Positions 33,201-41,325 of a stretch of DNA of 64,000 bases are shown here, one piece after another. Both the position numbers and the translations under genes were made by a program. Source of the stretch: Candidatus Solirubrobacter pratensis (GTDB lineage Bacteria; Actinomycetota; Thermoleophilia; Solirubrobacterales; Solirubrobacteraceae); assembly GCF_000425945.1 (NCBI RefSeq), contig NZ_AUEK01000018.1, positions 1 through 64,000 of the forward strand, written 5' to 3'. Below the pieces are notes generated by a model. The model searched no databases. It worked only from the letters and a program-made list of their open reading frames with translations, and had not been told where the DNA came from. Positions within the stretch are counted from its first letter, which is position 1, and each line of letters begins with the position of its first letter.

Positions 33201-33675
33201 GATGGAAGCGGCGCACATAGAGATCGTCCACGACCTCCTCCAGCAGGTCTCCGAGATCCTCGACGAACGCGACGTCGCGGCCGCTGTCGCCGGCGATCCC
33301 CAGCCCGCCGAGCACCTCCTGGCAGAAGCCGTGCGTGGTCGCGATCGTCGCCGCGTCGAAGTCCGCGAGCGCTCGGGCGAGCCGCCGGCGCCGCAGCTCG
33401 ACGTCGCGGCCGGACAGCAGCTGGACGATCTCGTCGTCGGACACGCCGGTCTCCAGCCCGCGCTCGACGGCGACCAGCCGGTCGCGCACGCGCTCGCGCA
33501 GCTCGCCCGTCGCCATGCGCGTGAACGTGACGAGCAGCAGCTCCTCGAGCGGCGTGCCCTCGGCGACATAGCGCGCCGCCAGCGCGGCGATCGTGTACGT
33601 CTTGCCGGTGCCGGCGCTCGCCTCGAGCACGGTCACGCCGGTCGGGAGCGGCCCGCGGACATCGAACGCGCTCAA
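30199..33675 (-). CDS. recB: RecBCD subunit RecB, 3'-5' helicase and nuclease
   Basis: An 1158-aa SF1A helicase-nuclease. Walker A ASAGTGKT is at 19-26, Walker B in VVLVDEFQDTDPVQWDI, and helicase motif VI in EDLRLAYVALTRAQHQAVVWW. The RecB-family nuclease core is at about 1035-1085: FLVVDYKTNW and the downstream HYGLQALLYLAALHRYL (QxxxY). It lies between recC and recD; the recC-recB gap of 76 bp contains a dispersed palindromic repeat. Its function is double-strand break resection and RecA loading. Confidence 0.96.
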   Translation of the reverse strand: MSAFDVRGPLPTGVTVLEASAGTGKTYTIAALAARYVAEGTPLEELLLVTFTRMATGELRERVRDRLVAVERGLETGVSDDEIVQLLSGRDVELRRRRLARALADFDAATIATTHGFCQEVLGGLGIAGDSGRDVAFVEDLGDLLEEVVDDLYVRRFHREGAPAFDRAEALAIARAAVANPAAPVEPRQALPDGVPAMRRRLAEAVREELEARKRRAGVMTYDDLLTRLDEALKGTGGPDVATRLQARYKVVLVDEFQDTDPVQWDIMRRAFGGGFSTLVLIGDPKQAIYAFRGADVYAYLAAKHAAGKVATLQVNWRSDQGLLSAYDALFRGARLGHEDIAYLPMRAAEANIAPRLKGAGAPLRVRVVAREGLERTPQGYARNAAAREHIARDVANELVALLESGARVERRGASPGSGPVRPGHVAVLVRTHRNAALVREALDAAGIPAVINGAGSVFGTRPAIEWLRLLEALERPTDPRRAHAAALTCFFGWDAARVASAGDAEWEEVHRRLHDWARVLRLRGVASLAETISLVEGLPARVLALTGGERRLTDVRHVAQLLHAAATAEHLGTTALTGWLRRRIAAAEEETGDEERSRRLESDAEAVQLLTIHRSKGLEFPIVYYPFLWEPGFIPQRVPVAYHDPEAGDRRTVDVGLEGASFRVHAEQHRIEQRGEDLRLAYVALTRAQHQAVVWWAGSRDSRDSALGRLLFARDAEGNVAPAGRSTPSDEVAIARFEELASAAPGCISVEPSAGGEPVRWQPERMPAAALRAADFARELDAGWRRTSYSDLTALAHEARVASEPEVDVVTDEPGAGEDGEDAAAVGGLPLATAALPPAMAAPSSEPDGGVSTATLFDAATAATLFDAGAPPATASASPPAGVLAARPLLAAMPAGVDVGTFVHRVLEAVDFSAPDLDAELARGIGAVRARRPFEIGDTGVVVAGLRAAIETPLGEAFGGLRLRDVARADRLDELTFELPLAGGDEPAGRFSPAALGAVLREHLAPGDALHGYAARLADPDLRHGVRGYLTGSLDLVIRRGDEFLVVDYKTNWLAPPGEELSAWHYRPAAVAAEMERAHYGLQALLYLAALHRYLRWRLRDYDPDRNLAGAAYLFLRGMTGPDTPGAGGSPHGVFGFRPRGELVEAISDLLDTGGDA

Positions 33676-33689
33676 CGGACAACCCCCGG

Positions 33690-33715
33690 GAGTTTCGCCC
33701 TCTGGGCGAACACTC
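33690..33715. repeat. Dispersed 26-bp palindromic repeat, copy A
   Basis: An imperfect palindrome with arms TTCGCCC and GGGCGAA, a TCT loop and outer GAGT/ACTC pairs. It differs from the copy at 47908 (read on the opposite strand) at one of 26 positions. It lies between recC and recB. Confidence 0.8.
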
Positions 33716-33751
33716 CAAGCGAAACGAGCCCGCAGGGCGAGGCTTCGCCGC

Positions 33752-36700
33752 TCACTCGTCCGTCACCCGCTCGTGCTCGAGCAGCCCGCGCCAGACCCGT
33801 CCCGCGAGCTCGGCGAAGCGCCGGTCCGCCAGCACCTCGTCGAACGGTCGCACGCCCCCGTGGACGAGCTGGTGCTCCGGCTCGGCGTCCTCCTTCGGCT
33901 GGTTCCACGTCGACGCCCACGCGGCCCGCGCCAGCGCCTCGCCGCCCTGCGCGAAGGCGGCCGACGTGAAGCAGTACAGCGGCAGCGGCTCGCGCATCCC
34001 GCGGTCGTAGACCTCGAGCAGCCCGTTCAGCTCCTGCCGCGCGACCTCGACCCCGACGGGCGGGATGCGGGCGACGGTGACGCGCCCGCGCTCGGCCTCC
34101 GCGCGTGCCTTGCCGATCGTGACCGCCGACAGCTCCCGGCCCGTACTCGCCGTCAGCGCGAGCAGCCGCACCCATGCGGCGAGGCGGTGGCGCGCGTTCA
34201 CCCGCGAGTACGTGACCGTCCGCAGCTCGCCCTCGCACACGCCGGCGACCGTTCCGCGGAGCGCGCGATCCCTCAAGCTCACCTTGACGTCGAAGGACCC
34301 CGTCTCGCCCGGTGCGACGTGGCGCACGATCTCCTCGACGACCGGCACCACACGGTCCACGACCGGCTTGCCGAGCACGCCCGGCGGCAGCGTGCCGCGC
34401 GCGATCTCCGCCAGGATCGCGCCGCGCGTCTCGGCCCCGGCGAGCCGCGCCTCCAGCAGCCGCGTCCCGACGCCCCAGACACCCAGGCCGTCGAGCTCGA
34501 CCGGCAGCCCGTCCTCGATCTCGTCCGTGTAGTCGGCGGCGAGGATGCCGAGGCGGCGGCGCAGGAACGTGCGCACCGGGCGCTCGGCGAACGCGACGAG
34601 ATCGGCCAGCTCGACCACGGCTTCCCGTTCCTCCGGGAGCGGACCCGCAAGGAACGGCCTCGGCGCGCTGCGCTCCGACACCAGCGCGCGAGCGCCTTCG
34701 AGCGTCGTGCGATCGAAGCTCCAGGGGTGTTGCCCCGCGAAGTTGCGCACGTCGAAGGGCTGCAGCGGATGGCGCGTCACGACCTGCTCGCGCGGCACGC
34801 CGGAGCGCTCGATCATGTCCAGCAGCTCGCCGACCGGCACCGCCGGCGGCGTCGCGATGTTCGTGCGCTCGTCGTTGCCGGTGTGGGTGACGATCAGGCG
34901 GTCGGTCGCCGCCATCAGCGCGTCGAGCAGGAGCTGGCGGTCCTCGGCGCGGGCGTCGCGGTCGCCGACGTGCGGATCGTCGAGCATCAGGTCGTCGCCG
35001 TCGCGCGGCCCCCGGCGCGGGAACACGGCGTCGTCGAGCCCGAGCAGGCAGACGGCGCGGTGCGGGACCGAGCGCATCGGCACGAGCGTGCAGATCGTGA
35101 GGTGGCCGGTGCGGAAGTTCGCCCGCGTCGGGCGACCCTCCAGGCGCTCGCCGAGCAGCGCTCGCACCTCGGGCAGCGCGAGCTTCGCCGGCGACCCCGC
35201 CGACTCTGCCACGACGTCGTCGAGCAGCCGCCGCAGCTCCCAGCGCTGCCACGCGTCGCGCGGCGCGGTCGCGGTCAGCGCGTCGGCGGCGTCGGCCAGC
35301 ACGGCGGCCCACTCGGCCACGGGCTGGGGCGCGCGCAGCCGCGCGAGCGCCGCCTGCACGCGCGCGATCAGCTCCGAGAGGCGCCCCGCGAGCTCGATCG
35401 CCCCGCTCTCGACGTCGTCGAGCGGCAGCACGCCGCCGAACAGCCGCTGCTCGTCCTCGGTCATCGTCACGCCGAGCAGGAGGCGGTCCAGGCCCGCGCG
35501 CCAGGTGCCGGCCGTCAGCGCTTCGAGCTTGAACGGCGCACGGTGATCGGCGTCGAGGCCCCAGCGGATCCCGCTCTCGTGGATCCAGTCCTCGATGCGC
35601 CCGAGGTCGTCGTCGTCGAGCCGGAAGCGGCGGCGGACCGGCTCACGGTCGGCGAGATCGATCACCTGCGAAGCCGTCAGCCGCTCGGACGCGAGCTCGA
35701 GCAGGCGGCCCGCGACGCCGAGCAGCGGGTTGGTCTGGCGGATCGCGCGGTCGGCCAGGCGGACGCGCAGGTCGGGCGGGCGGCGTTCCTCCGGGACGTC
35801 CTCCTCCGCCGCGCCGAAGGAGGCCTGGATCAGCGGCGCGAACGTCTCCACGTCGGGGCACATCACGATCACGTCGCGCGGCTCGAGCGTCGGGTCCTCG
35901 GCGAGCAGGTGCAGGATCGCGTCGCGCATGACCTCGACCTGGCGCGCGCGGCCATGGCACGCGTGGACCTGGACGCTGCGGTCGCCGGGGTCGAGCGGGA
36001 GCGGCTCCGGCGCCCGGTCCTCGCGCACGTCGCGCTGGAGGCGGCGCAGAAGTGACCCACCCTCGACCTCCACCTGATGGTGATGACTGACGTGATCGCC
36101 CAGCACGACCTGCAGCTCGCGGGCGTCCTGGCCCCACGACGCGAGCAGGCGGTTGGCCGGCAGCCGGGCGGTGACGTCGTCGGCGCGCCGGACGATCGCG
36201 CCGTCCAGCTCCGCCGCGACCTTGTCCCACAGCGCGGGGCTCGGATGGAGCAGGAACAGATGCACCTCGCGGTGGGCCGCGAGCGCGCGCAGGACGCGAA
36301 GCCGGCCGGCGGGCAGCCGCGTGAGCCCGAACAGGCTCAGCCGCTCGGGGAGCGCGGCAAGGGCGGGAGCCTCGACCAGCGCCGCGCACGCGGCCTCGAG
36401 CCGCGCGGCCGGCCCGGGCACGCCGATCCGCTCGTCCAGCCGCCGCCACAGCTCGGCCTGCCAGCGCGACGGCGCGTCCTCCCCCGCGGCCCACGCGCGC
36501 AGCATGTCGGGCCGGTGCAGCGCGTAGCGGTCGAACAGCTCGGCCAGGTGGCGGACGGTGGCGAAGCGGCGCGCGCGGCGGTCGGGGTCGCCCTCCGTAC
36601 CGCCGAGGTAGGCGGCGAGCGGCTGCGCCCACGGCTCCAGGAGGCTGCCGTCCACGACGTCGAGCAGCGGCCACACCATCCGCTCCGGGAGCCATGGGTC

Positions 36701-36970
36701 CTCATCCGGCGCGATGCCGGACGCCGCCGCCACCGCTTCCCCGACGAGCCGCCGCGGCGGAGGGAACTCGACGTTCGCGCACACGCCGTCGCCGCGGCCG
36801 GCGCTCGCGCCGAGGCGCCCCGCCATCCGCTGGGTGAGCCAGCGTTCCATCCCGCGCGTCGGCACGGCGACGACCTCCGGCGCGAACGGATCGGCCGGCG
36901 GGGTCGCAAGCAGCTCGCGAAGGGCGTCGACGAGCGCGTCGGCTCGTTCTGCTCGGTGGACGTGGAGCAC
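33752..36970 (-). CDS. recC: RecBCD subunit RecC
   Basis: A 1072-aa subunit with inactivated helicase and nuclease folds that recognises Chi in E. coli. Typical N-terminal segments are visible: VVAVPTRGMERWLTQRMAGRLG and FPPPRRLVGE; then FGLTRLPAGRLRVLRALA, VIVMCPDVETFAPLIQASF and CTLVPMRSVPHRAVCLLGLDD. It is the first gene of recC-recB-recD. Whether it reads a Chi sequence, and which one, cannot be inferred. RecBCD is not the usual end-processing enzyme in many actinobacteria, which use AdnAB. Confidence 0.95.
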   Translation of the reverse strand: MLHVHRAERADALVDALRELLATPPADPFAPEVVAVPTRGMERWLTQRMAGRLGASAGRGDGVCANVEFPPPRRLVGEAVAAASGIAPDEDPWLPERMVWPLLDVVDGSLLEPWAQPLAAYLGGTEGDPDRRARRFATVRHLAELFDRYALHRPDMLRAWAAGEDAPSRWQAELWRRLDERIGVPGPAARLEAACAALVEAPALAALPERLSLFGLTRLPAGRLRVLRALAAHREVHLFLLHPSPALWDKVAAELDGAIVRRADDVTARLPANRLLASWGQDARELQVVLGDHVSHHHQVEVEGGSLLRRLQRDVREDRAPEPLPLDPGDRSVQVHACHGRARQVEVMRDAILHLLAEDPTLEPRDVIVMCPDVETFAPLIQASFGAAEEDVPEERRPPDLRVRLADRAIRQTNPLLGVAGRLLELASERLTASQVIDLADREPVRRRFRLDDDDLGRIEDWIHESGIRWGLDADHRAPFKLEALTAGTWRAGLDRLLLGVTMTEDEQRLFGGVLPLDDVESGAIELAGRLSELIARVQAALARLRAPQPVAEWAAVLADAADALTATAPRDAWQRWELRRLLDDVVAESAGSPAKLALPEVRALLGERLEGRPTRANFRTGHLTICTLVPMRSVPHRAVCLLGLDDAVFPRRGPRDGDDLMLDDPHVGDRDARAEDRQLLLDALMAATDRLIVTHTGNDERTNIATPPAVPVGELLDMIERSGVPREQVVTRHPLQPFDVRNFAGQHPWSFDRTTLEGARALVSERSAPRPFLAGPLPEEREAVVELADLVAFAERPVRTFLRRRLGILAADYTDEIEDGLPVELDGLGVWGVGTRLLEARLAGAETRGAILAEIARGTLPPGVLGKPVVDRVVPVVEEIVRHVAPGETGSFDVKVSLRDRALRGTVAGVCEGELRTVTYSRVNARHRLAAWVRLLALTASTGRELSAVTIGKARAEAERGRVTVARIPPVGVEVARQELNGLLEVYDRGMREPLPLYCFTSAAFAQGGEALARAAWASTWNQPKEDAEPEHQLVHGGVRPFDEVLADRRFAELAGRVWRGLLEHERVTDE

Positions 36971-37027
36971 TCCGGTGATTCTGGTGAGTCGTCCGGAGGG
37001 CTTCGGATCTGACTAGGTTTCGTCCTC

Positions 37028-37582
37028 ATGCCGCTGCCATCGTTCGCCGCCTGGCGCCACCAGGAGGCCAGCACCGGGTTCGAGGTCGTCTTCATCGATC
37101 CACCGCGGTTCGAGGGCGCCACGGCGGCGGTCGAGGCGGGCGAGCCGTTCGCCGTCCGCTACGCCATCGAGCTCGACGACGCCTGGCGCACGCGCCGCGC
37201 GCGCGTGTGGAGCCGGTCGCGCGGCGGCGAGCGGGAGATCGCGATCGAGGCCGCCGGCCACGGCGAGTGGCGCATCGACGGCCGCCCCGCGCCGCACCTG
37301 TCCGGCTGCCTCGACGTCGACCTGGAGGCGTCTTCGCTCACCAACGCCTTCCCGGTCAAGCGGATGCGCCTGGCGATCGGAGAGGCCGCCGAGGCCCCGG
37401 CCGCCTACGTCCGCGCGCTCGATCTCGCCGTCGAGCGGCTCGAGCAGCGCTACGAGCGGATCGCCGGCGACCGCTACGCCTACGCCTCGCCGGCGTTCGG
37501 CTTCGCGTGCGAGCTCGTCTACGGCGACGACGGTCTCGTCCTGGACTATCCGGGCATCGCCACCCGCCATCGGTTCCCCTGA
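37028..37582 (+). CDS. Putative glycolipid-binding domain protein (DUF1089-like)
   Basis: A 184-aa protein resembling the putative glycolipid-binding family: ASTGFEVVFIDPPRFEGATAAVEAGEPFAVRYAIELDDAWRTRRARVWS at the N-terminus, HGEWRIDGRPAPHLSGCLDVDLEASSLTNAFPVKRM in the middle and a C-terminal LVYGDDGLVLDYPGIATR. The fold is a beta-barrel and the ligand is unproven in most members. It has no signal peptide. It is divergent from recC with 57 bp between start codons. Confidence 0.75.
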   Translation: MPLPSFAAWRHQEASTGFEVVFIDPPRFEGATAAVEAGEPFAVRYAIELDDAWRTRRARVWSRSRGGEREIAIEAAGHGEWRIDGRPAPHLSGCLDVDLEASSLTNAFPVKRMRLAIGEAAEAPAAYVRALDLAVERLEQRYERIAGDRYAYASPAFGFACELVYGDDGLVLDYPGIATRHRFP

Positions 37583-37671
37583 CTCTCACGCGCGCTTCAC
37601 CGTCAACCGTACTTTCACCGGGGAGCGGTCTGGCCGACGACATAACTCCGCCCCCTAACAAGGAGGCTCTC

Positions 37672-40077
37672 TTGCGTCGCATGTTGCACGCAGCGCTGAT
37701 CTCAACGGCGCTCGTCGCCGTGCCGGCCACCGCCGGTGCGGCAACGAGCGCACAGCTCGAAGGCCGTGCCGTCCTCCCCGCGGCGACGTTCGCCGACGGG
37801 CCTCCGTCGGGCGCGCTGCTCGGCTCGGCGCCCGTCAACGGCGTCCCCGTCCCGTTCTCCGGCCAGCCCGTGCAGGGCTTCTCCGGCGCCATCCCCGCGG
37901 GCGACGGCCGCTATTGGGTCATGGAGGACAACGGCTACGGCCAGATCGAGAACTCCGCGGACTTCAACCTGCGCGTGTACCTGATGAAGCCGAGCTTCGA
38001 GACCGCGGTCGGCGGTCCCGGCACGGTCAAGGTCCAGCGCTTCATCGAGCTGCATGACCCCGCTCACAAGGTGCCGTTCGCGATCGTCCACAACTGGACG
38101 TCCGATCGCGTCCTGACCGGCGCCGACTTCGACATCGAGTCGATCCAGCGCGCGCCGGATGGCACGCTGTGGTTCGGCGACGAGTTCGGCCCGTTCCTGA
38201 TCCACACCGACGAGACGGGCAAGGTGCTGCACGCGCCGTACCCGCTGCCGGATCCCGACCATCCGGGCCAGGAGCTGCGCGCCGCGCAGAACCCGTACTC
38301 GGAGGAGTCCAGCACGCTGCGCGTCATGAACGCGCTGCGCGGCGACGCGCAGGCGCACGGCGACGCCAAGGCGCCGATCGTGTCGCCTGACGCCAACCTG
38401 CTCGCCGACAACGACGCGACGACCTTCGAACCGACGCGCAAGACGCCGCCGCCCGGCCTGAAGGCAGCCTCGAGCGAGCTGATGAGCGTCTCCTCTCTGC
38501 ACGCGGCCGGCTTCAAGGTCGTCCCGTACACCGTGGATGACCCGGTCAAGATGGACAAGCTGATCAAGCTCGGCGTCGACGGCCTGATCAGCGACCGCCC
38601 CGACCTGGCACACCAGGTGGCCGTGCAGGACGGCGTCGACCTGACCACGTTCGACGTCGAGGGCCACCGTGGCGGCCGCGACCTGCGGCCGGAGAACACG
38701 CTGCCCGCGATGGAGGCCGGCCTCGACAACCTCGTCACCACGCTCGAGACCGACAACCACCTCACCAAGGACGGCGTCCCCGTCCTGTCGCACGACCCGT
38801 ACGTCGATACGGGCAAGTGCCGGCTCGCCGACGGCAAGCCGTACACGTTCGGCGACGAGGTGCTGATCAAGACGCTGACGCTCGAGCAGCTGCAGTCCAA
38901 GTACATCTGCGACGGGATCATCCGCACCGGCACGCCGCAGAGCAACGACCGCAAGCTCTCCCCCGTCGCGGTCGCGTTCGCCAAGAAGCAGCAGCTGGCC
39001 GACCCGTACGTCGATCCGACGACGCAGCAGCTGTTCGACTTCGTCGACTTCTACGTCACCTACTACAAGACCGGCGCCGGAAAGGACACGCCCGGCGCAA
39101 CGGAGAAGTGGCAGAACGCGGAGAAGGTGCACTTCAACATCGAGACGAAGCTCAACCCGCGCTCCGGCCGCGATTACCACAACAACGTCTACACGGACCG
39201 CACGCCCGATCACCGGACGATCGAGCGCGCCGTCACCGGTGTCATCGAGTCCAACGACATGGCCGCCCGCTCGGACATCCAGTCGTTCGACTTCGACACG
39301 CTGCGCGACACCTACCAGGACCACCCGGACCTCGCCACCGTCGCGCTGTGGGGCGACGACCCGGTGTTCGCCGGCAACGCGAGCACGGGCGAGAGCGGCG
39401 ACGGCACCAATCTCCAGCCGGAGGGCAAGGAGTCCAACACGCGCTGGCTGGCCGGCCTGTACTGGCCGTACCGCCACACGGCCGACGAGAACCCGTTCCG
39501 CGTCCAGACGAGCGGCGGCTTCGAGGGCATGGCGATCACCGCCGACGGCAAGGACCTGCGCCCGATGCTCGAGAAGCCGGAGGCCGGCGCGACGCAGAAC
39601 CGGTCGCCGGTGTTCGACTTCAACCTCAAGACCGAGGGCTATACGCGCGCCCGCTGGTGGTACCCGTATGACCCGACCGGCGTGTCGGTCGGTGACTACC
39701 AGCTGTTCGACGGCAAGTACGGCCTCGCGATCGAGCGTGACAACTCGCAGGGCGACCTGAACGGGTTCAAGGCGCTCGAGCAGGTGAAGTTCGGCAAGCC
39801 CGGCACGGTGCTCAGCAAGACCGAGGCCGCGGACCTGATGCACATCGACGACAGGTCCGGCATCTCACTGCCGGCGCTCCCGGGCGACGTCGGCCTGGGC
39901 CACCCGTTCGCGTTCCCCTTCCAGACGATCGAGGACGTGGTCTTCCTCGACAACAGGACCGTCCTGGTGATCAACGACAACAACTTCCCGTTCTCCATCG
40001 GCCGGCACCCCGGCAGCGGCAAGCCTGACGACGACGAGTTCATCGTCCTCGAGCTGCCGCAGGCGATCGGCAAGTAA
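37672..40077 (+). CDS. Secreted esterase-like phytase domain interleaved with a permuted GDPD domain
   Basis: An 801-aa exported protein with a signal peptide (1-24). Residues about 45-260 and 590-801 are two halves of an esterase-like phytase-type propeller (WVMEDNGYG; FEGMAITADGKDLRPMLEKP; TIEDVVFLDNRTVLVINDNNFPFS). Between them is a glycerophosphodiester phosphodiesterase: H332-RGG with EN at 342-343, E359/D361, H374-D375 and IETK at 491-494. The last GDPD beta/alpha unit (277-312, LGVDGLISDRPDL) comes before, not after, the HRGG strand. The TTG start at 37672 is supported by AAGGAGG 5 nt upstream; the ATG at 37681 is the alternative. It probably scavenges phosphate from phosphodiesters outside the cell. 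Confidence 0.8.
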   Translation: MRRMLHAALISTALVAVPATAGAATSAQLEGRAVLPAATFADGPPSGALLGSAPVNGVPVPFSGQPVQGFSGAIPAGDGRYWVMEDNGYGQIENSADFNLRVYLMKPSFETAVGGPGTVKVQRFIELHDPAHKVPFAIVHNWTSDRVLTGADFDIESIQRAPDGTLWFGDEFGPFLIHTDETGKVLHAPYPLPDPDHPGQELRAAQNPYSEESSTLRVMNALRGDAQAHGDAKAPIVSPDANLLADNDATTFEPTRKTPPPGLKAASSELMSVSSLHAAGFKVVPYTVDDPVKMDKLIKLGVDGLISDRPDLAHQVAVQDGVDLTTFDVEGHRGGRDLRPENTLPAMEAGLDNLVTTLETDNHLTKDGVPVLSHDPYVDTGKCRLADGKPYTFGDEVLIKTLTLEQLQSKYICDGIIRTGTPQSNDRKLSPVAVAFAKKQQLADPYVDPTTQQLFDFVDFYVTYYKTGAGKDTPGATEKWQNAEKVHFNIETKLNPRSGRDYHNNVYTDRTPDHRTIERAVTGVIESNDMAARSDIQSFDFDTLRDTYQDHPDLATVALWGDDPVFAGNASTGESGDGTNLQPEGKESNTRWLAGLYWPYRHTADENPFRVQTSGGFEGMAITADGKDLRPMLEKPEAGATQNRSPVFDFNLKTEGYTRARWWYPYDPTGVSVGDYQLFDGKYGLAIERDNSQGDLNGFKALEQVKFGKPGTVLSKTEAADLMHIDDRSGISLPALPGDVGLGHPFAFPFQTIEDVVFLDNRTVLVINDNNFPFSIGRHPGSGKPDDDEFIVLELPQAIGK

Positions 40078-40089
40078 GCCTGGGCTCTC

Positions 40090-40117
40090 CGGGCGCGCCC
40101 GTACGCGGGCGCGCCCG
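40090..40117 (+). terminator. Terminator of the GDPD gene
   Basis: Two 12-bp copies of the self-complementary CGGGCGCGCCCG flank a TACG loop, giving a 12-bp stem just after the stop codon. Confidence 0.85.
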
Positions 40118-40138
40118 TCCGGGATCGGGCGCCCGCTC

Positions 40139-40403
40139 TCAGCAGGCGGCCACCCGGTCGATGCCGTCCAGGAGCGTCTGCGGCGGCGCGGGAGCCGACC
40201 AGCAGCCGGGAGTGATGCCGTCGGCCAGGGCGTGCAGGCGGCCGAACGCCGACCCGTCGAGGCTGTTCGCGGCGCCGAGCGCGTCGACCAGCGATCCCAC
40301 CGGCGGCCCCGATCACGGCCTTTGCGGCGGTGAGATCGTCCGCAATCGAGGAGGCGTTGCTCACCCTCGCGGTGATCGCTTGCGCGCCGGCGACCAGCGT
40401 CAC
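40139..40403 (-). pseudogene. Frame-broken gene remnant
   Basis: On the minus strand a plausible peptide starts at GTG 40403 (TLVAGAQAITARVSN, then SSIADDLTAAKAVIGAA). Near 40300, at GCCGCCGGTGGGA, coding-like sequence continues in another frame (SLVDALGAANSLDGSAFGRL, then HALADGITPGC) to a TGA at 40139. One base deleted or inserted would restore a single frame of about 87 codons. It may be the C-terminal remnant of a secreted protein or a sequencing error. I cannot assign a family. Confidence 0.45.
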
Positions 40404-40485
40404 GCCGGGCCCGCGCCGCGGCTGAAGGTCACCCCGGCGTGGCAGATGCGCGCGCTCGGACTGGTCAACTGCCGCCTCACCCCGC

Positions 40486-40516
40486 GGGCAGTCTCAAGCA
40501 CGACTTGAGACTGCCC
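40486..40516 (-). terminator. Terminator of the secreted repeat protein gene
   Basis: A perfect 13-bp stem GGGCAGTCTCAAG / CTTGAGACTGCCC with a CACGA loop lies 30 bp past the stop of the gene at 40546. Confidence 0.85.
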
Positions 40517-40545
40517 ACGATCGGACTCAGACATCTGCCGCAGGC

Positions 40546-40992
40546 TCAGTCCTTGCCTTCGATCTTCTTGCCCGACGGCGACAGGACGTACCACTCCGCC
40601 CCGAACCCGTCGATGCCCTGGCCCTTGGTCTGGCCGGCCTTCGTGTCCTGGATGAAGTAGTAGAGCGGGTGGCCCTTGTACGTGACCTGCGTCGTGCCGT
40701 CGCTGCGCTTGGTCGTGCCGAGAAGCGACGCCTTGGCGGAGCCGGAGGCCTTCGGCTTGCCGGTCGTGAGCAGCGGCGGCCACGCCTTTGCACAGGCGCC
40801 CGAGCACGTGCTCTTCTTCGTCTTGTCCTTCTCGAACAGGTACAGCGTGCGGCCGTTCGGCCCCACGAGGAAGGTGCCGAGCTGTCCGTGCCGGGTCTTC
40901 ACTGTCGCTGTACTCCCCGCGGCGACACTCGTGCCCGCGCCCGCGACGACAAGTCCGGCGGCCACCACGGCCGCCACGATCAAACGACGCAT
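40546..40992 (-). CDS. Secreted repeat protein (PF03640-like 'lipoprotein' repeats)
   Basis: A 148-aa exported protein with a signal peptide (1-about 26), although no lipobox cysteine is visible. Two copies of the secreted repeat are present: GRTLYLFEKDKTKKSTCSGACAKAWPPLL with a C-x3-C pair, and GHPLYYFIQDTKAGQTKGQG followed by AEWYVLSPSG. Families with this repeat are abundant in actinobacteria and the function is unknown; a role in extracellular electron or haem handling has been speculated. I chose the ATG at 40992 because GGAGG sits 7 nt upstream. Confidence 0.85.
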   Translation of the reverse strand: MRRLIVAAVVAAGLVVAGAGTSVAAGSTATVKTRHGQLGTFLVGPNGRTLYLFEKDKTKKSTCSGACAKAWPPLLTTGKPKASGSAKASLLGTTKRSDGTTQVTYKGHPLYYFIQDTKAGQTKGQGIDGFGAEWYVLSPSGKKIEGKD

Positions 40993-41280
40993 ACCTGTAC
41001 CTCCAACGAACCTCGTGAACGTCACTCAGGGCGGGATACGCCGCACGTCACGACGCGGTTCGGCGCACTTGAGGAGCGCCAGATGAGACGCCGGGCGGAA
41101 CCGCGTGAAACGCTTGGAGAGAGCGCGCGGAAATGACGGCCCTTCGCTGAACGCCGGCCGCACGTCGCTCGCTTTGCGGGCATGACGCTGCGAGCATCAA
41201 GACACCCCGCTGCGCTACGCACCGGTCGACGAGCGGGCCGCCGTCGCCGTCTTCGCCGCTAGCCGCGCAGACCGGAACAG
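40993..41280. other. Intergenic region without a recognised gene
   Basis: Between the secreted repeat protein and the pilC terminator there are 288 bp. I see short frames only, without start signals or family features, and no tRNA-like fold. It must hold the promoter of the gene at 40992, but no sigma-28-like element is present. Confidence 0.5.
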
Positions 41281-41308
41281 CAGAAGACCGCCCGCAGGCG
41301 GTCTTCTG
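41281..41308 (-). terminator. Terminator of pilus cluster 2
   Basis: A perfect 12-bp stem (CAGAAGACCGCC and its complement) with a CGCA loop lies 17 bp past the pilC stop codon. Confidence 0.9.
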
Positions 41309-41325
41309 AGGCACAGAAAGAAGCG

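Noticed and set aside
30277..33969. 1230-aa plus-strand open frame
   Set aside because: Antisense to recB, which has all helicase and nuclease motifs.
37618..37645. GCCGACGA before the GDPD gene as a sigma-28-like -10
   Set aside because: The -35 at 15 bp is TTCA and the start codon is about 30 nt away with a strong Shine-Dalgarno, unlike the other sites.
37702..39843. 713-aa minus-strand open frame
   Set aside because: Antisense to the GDPD/phytase-like gene; no start signals and Arg/Val-rich composition.
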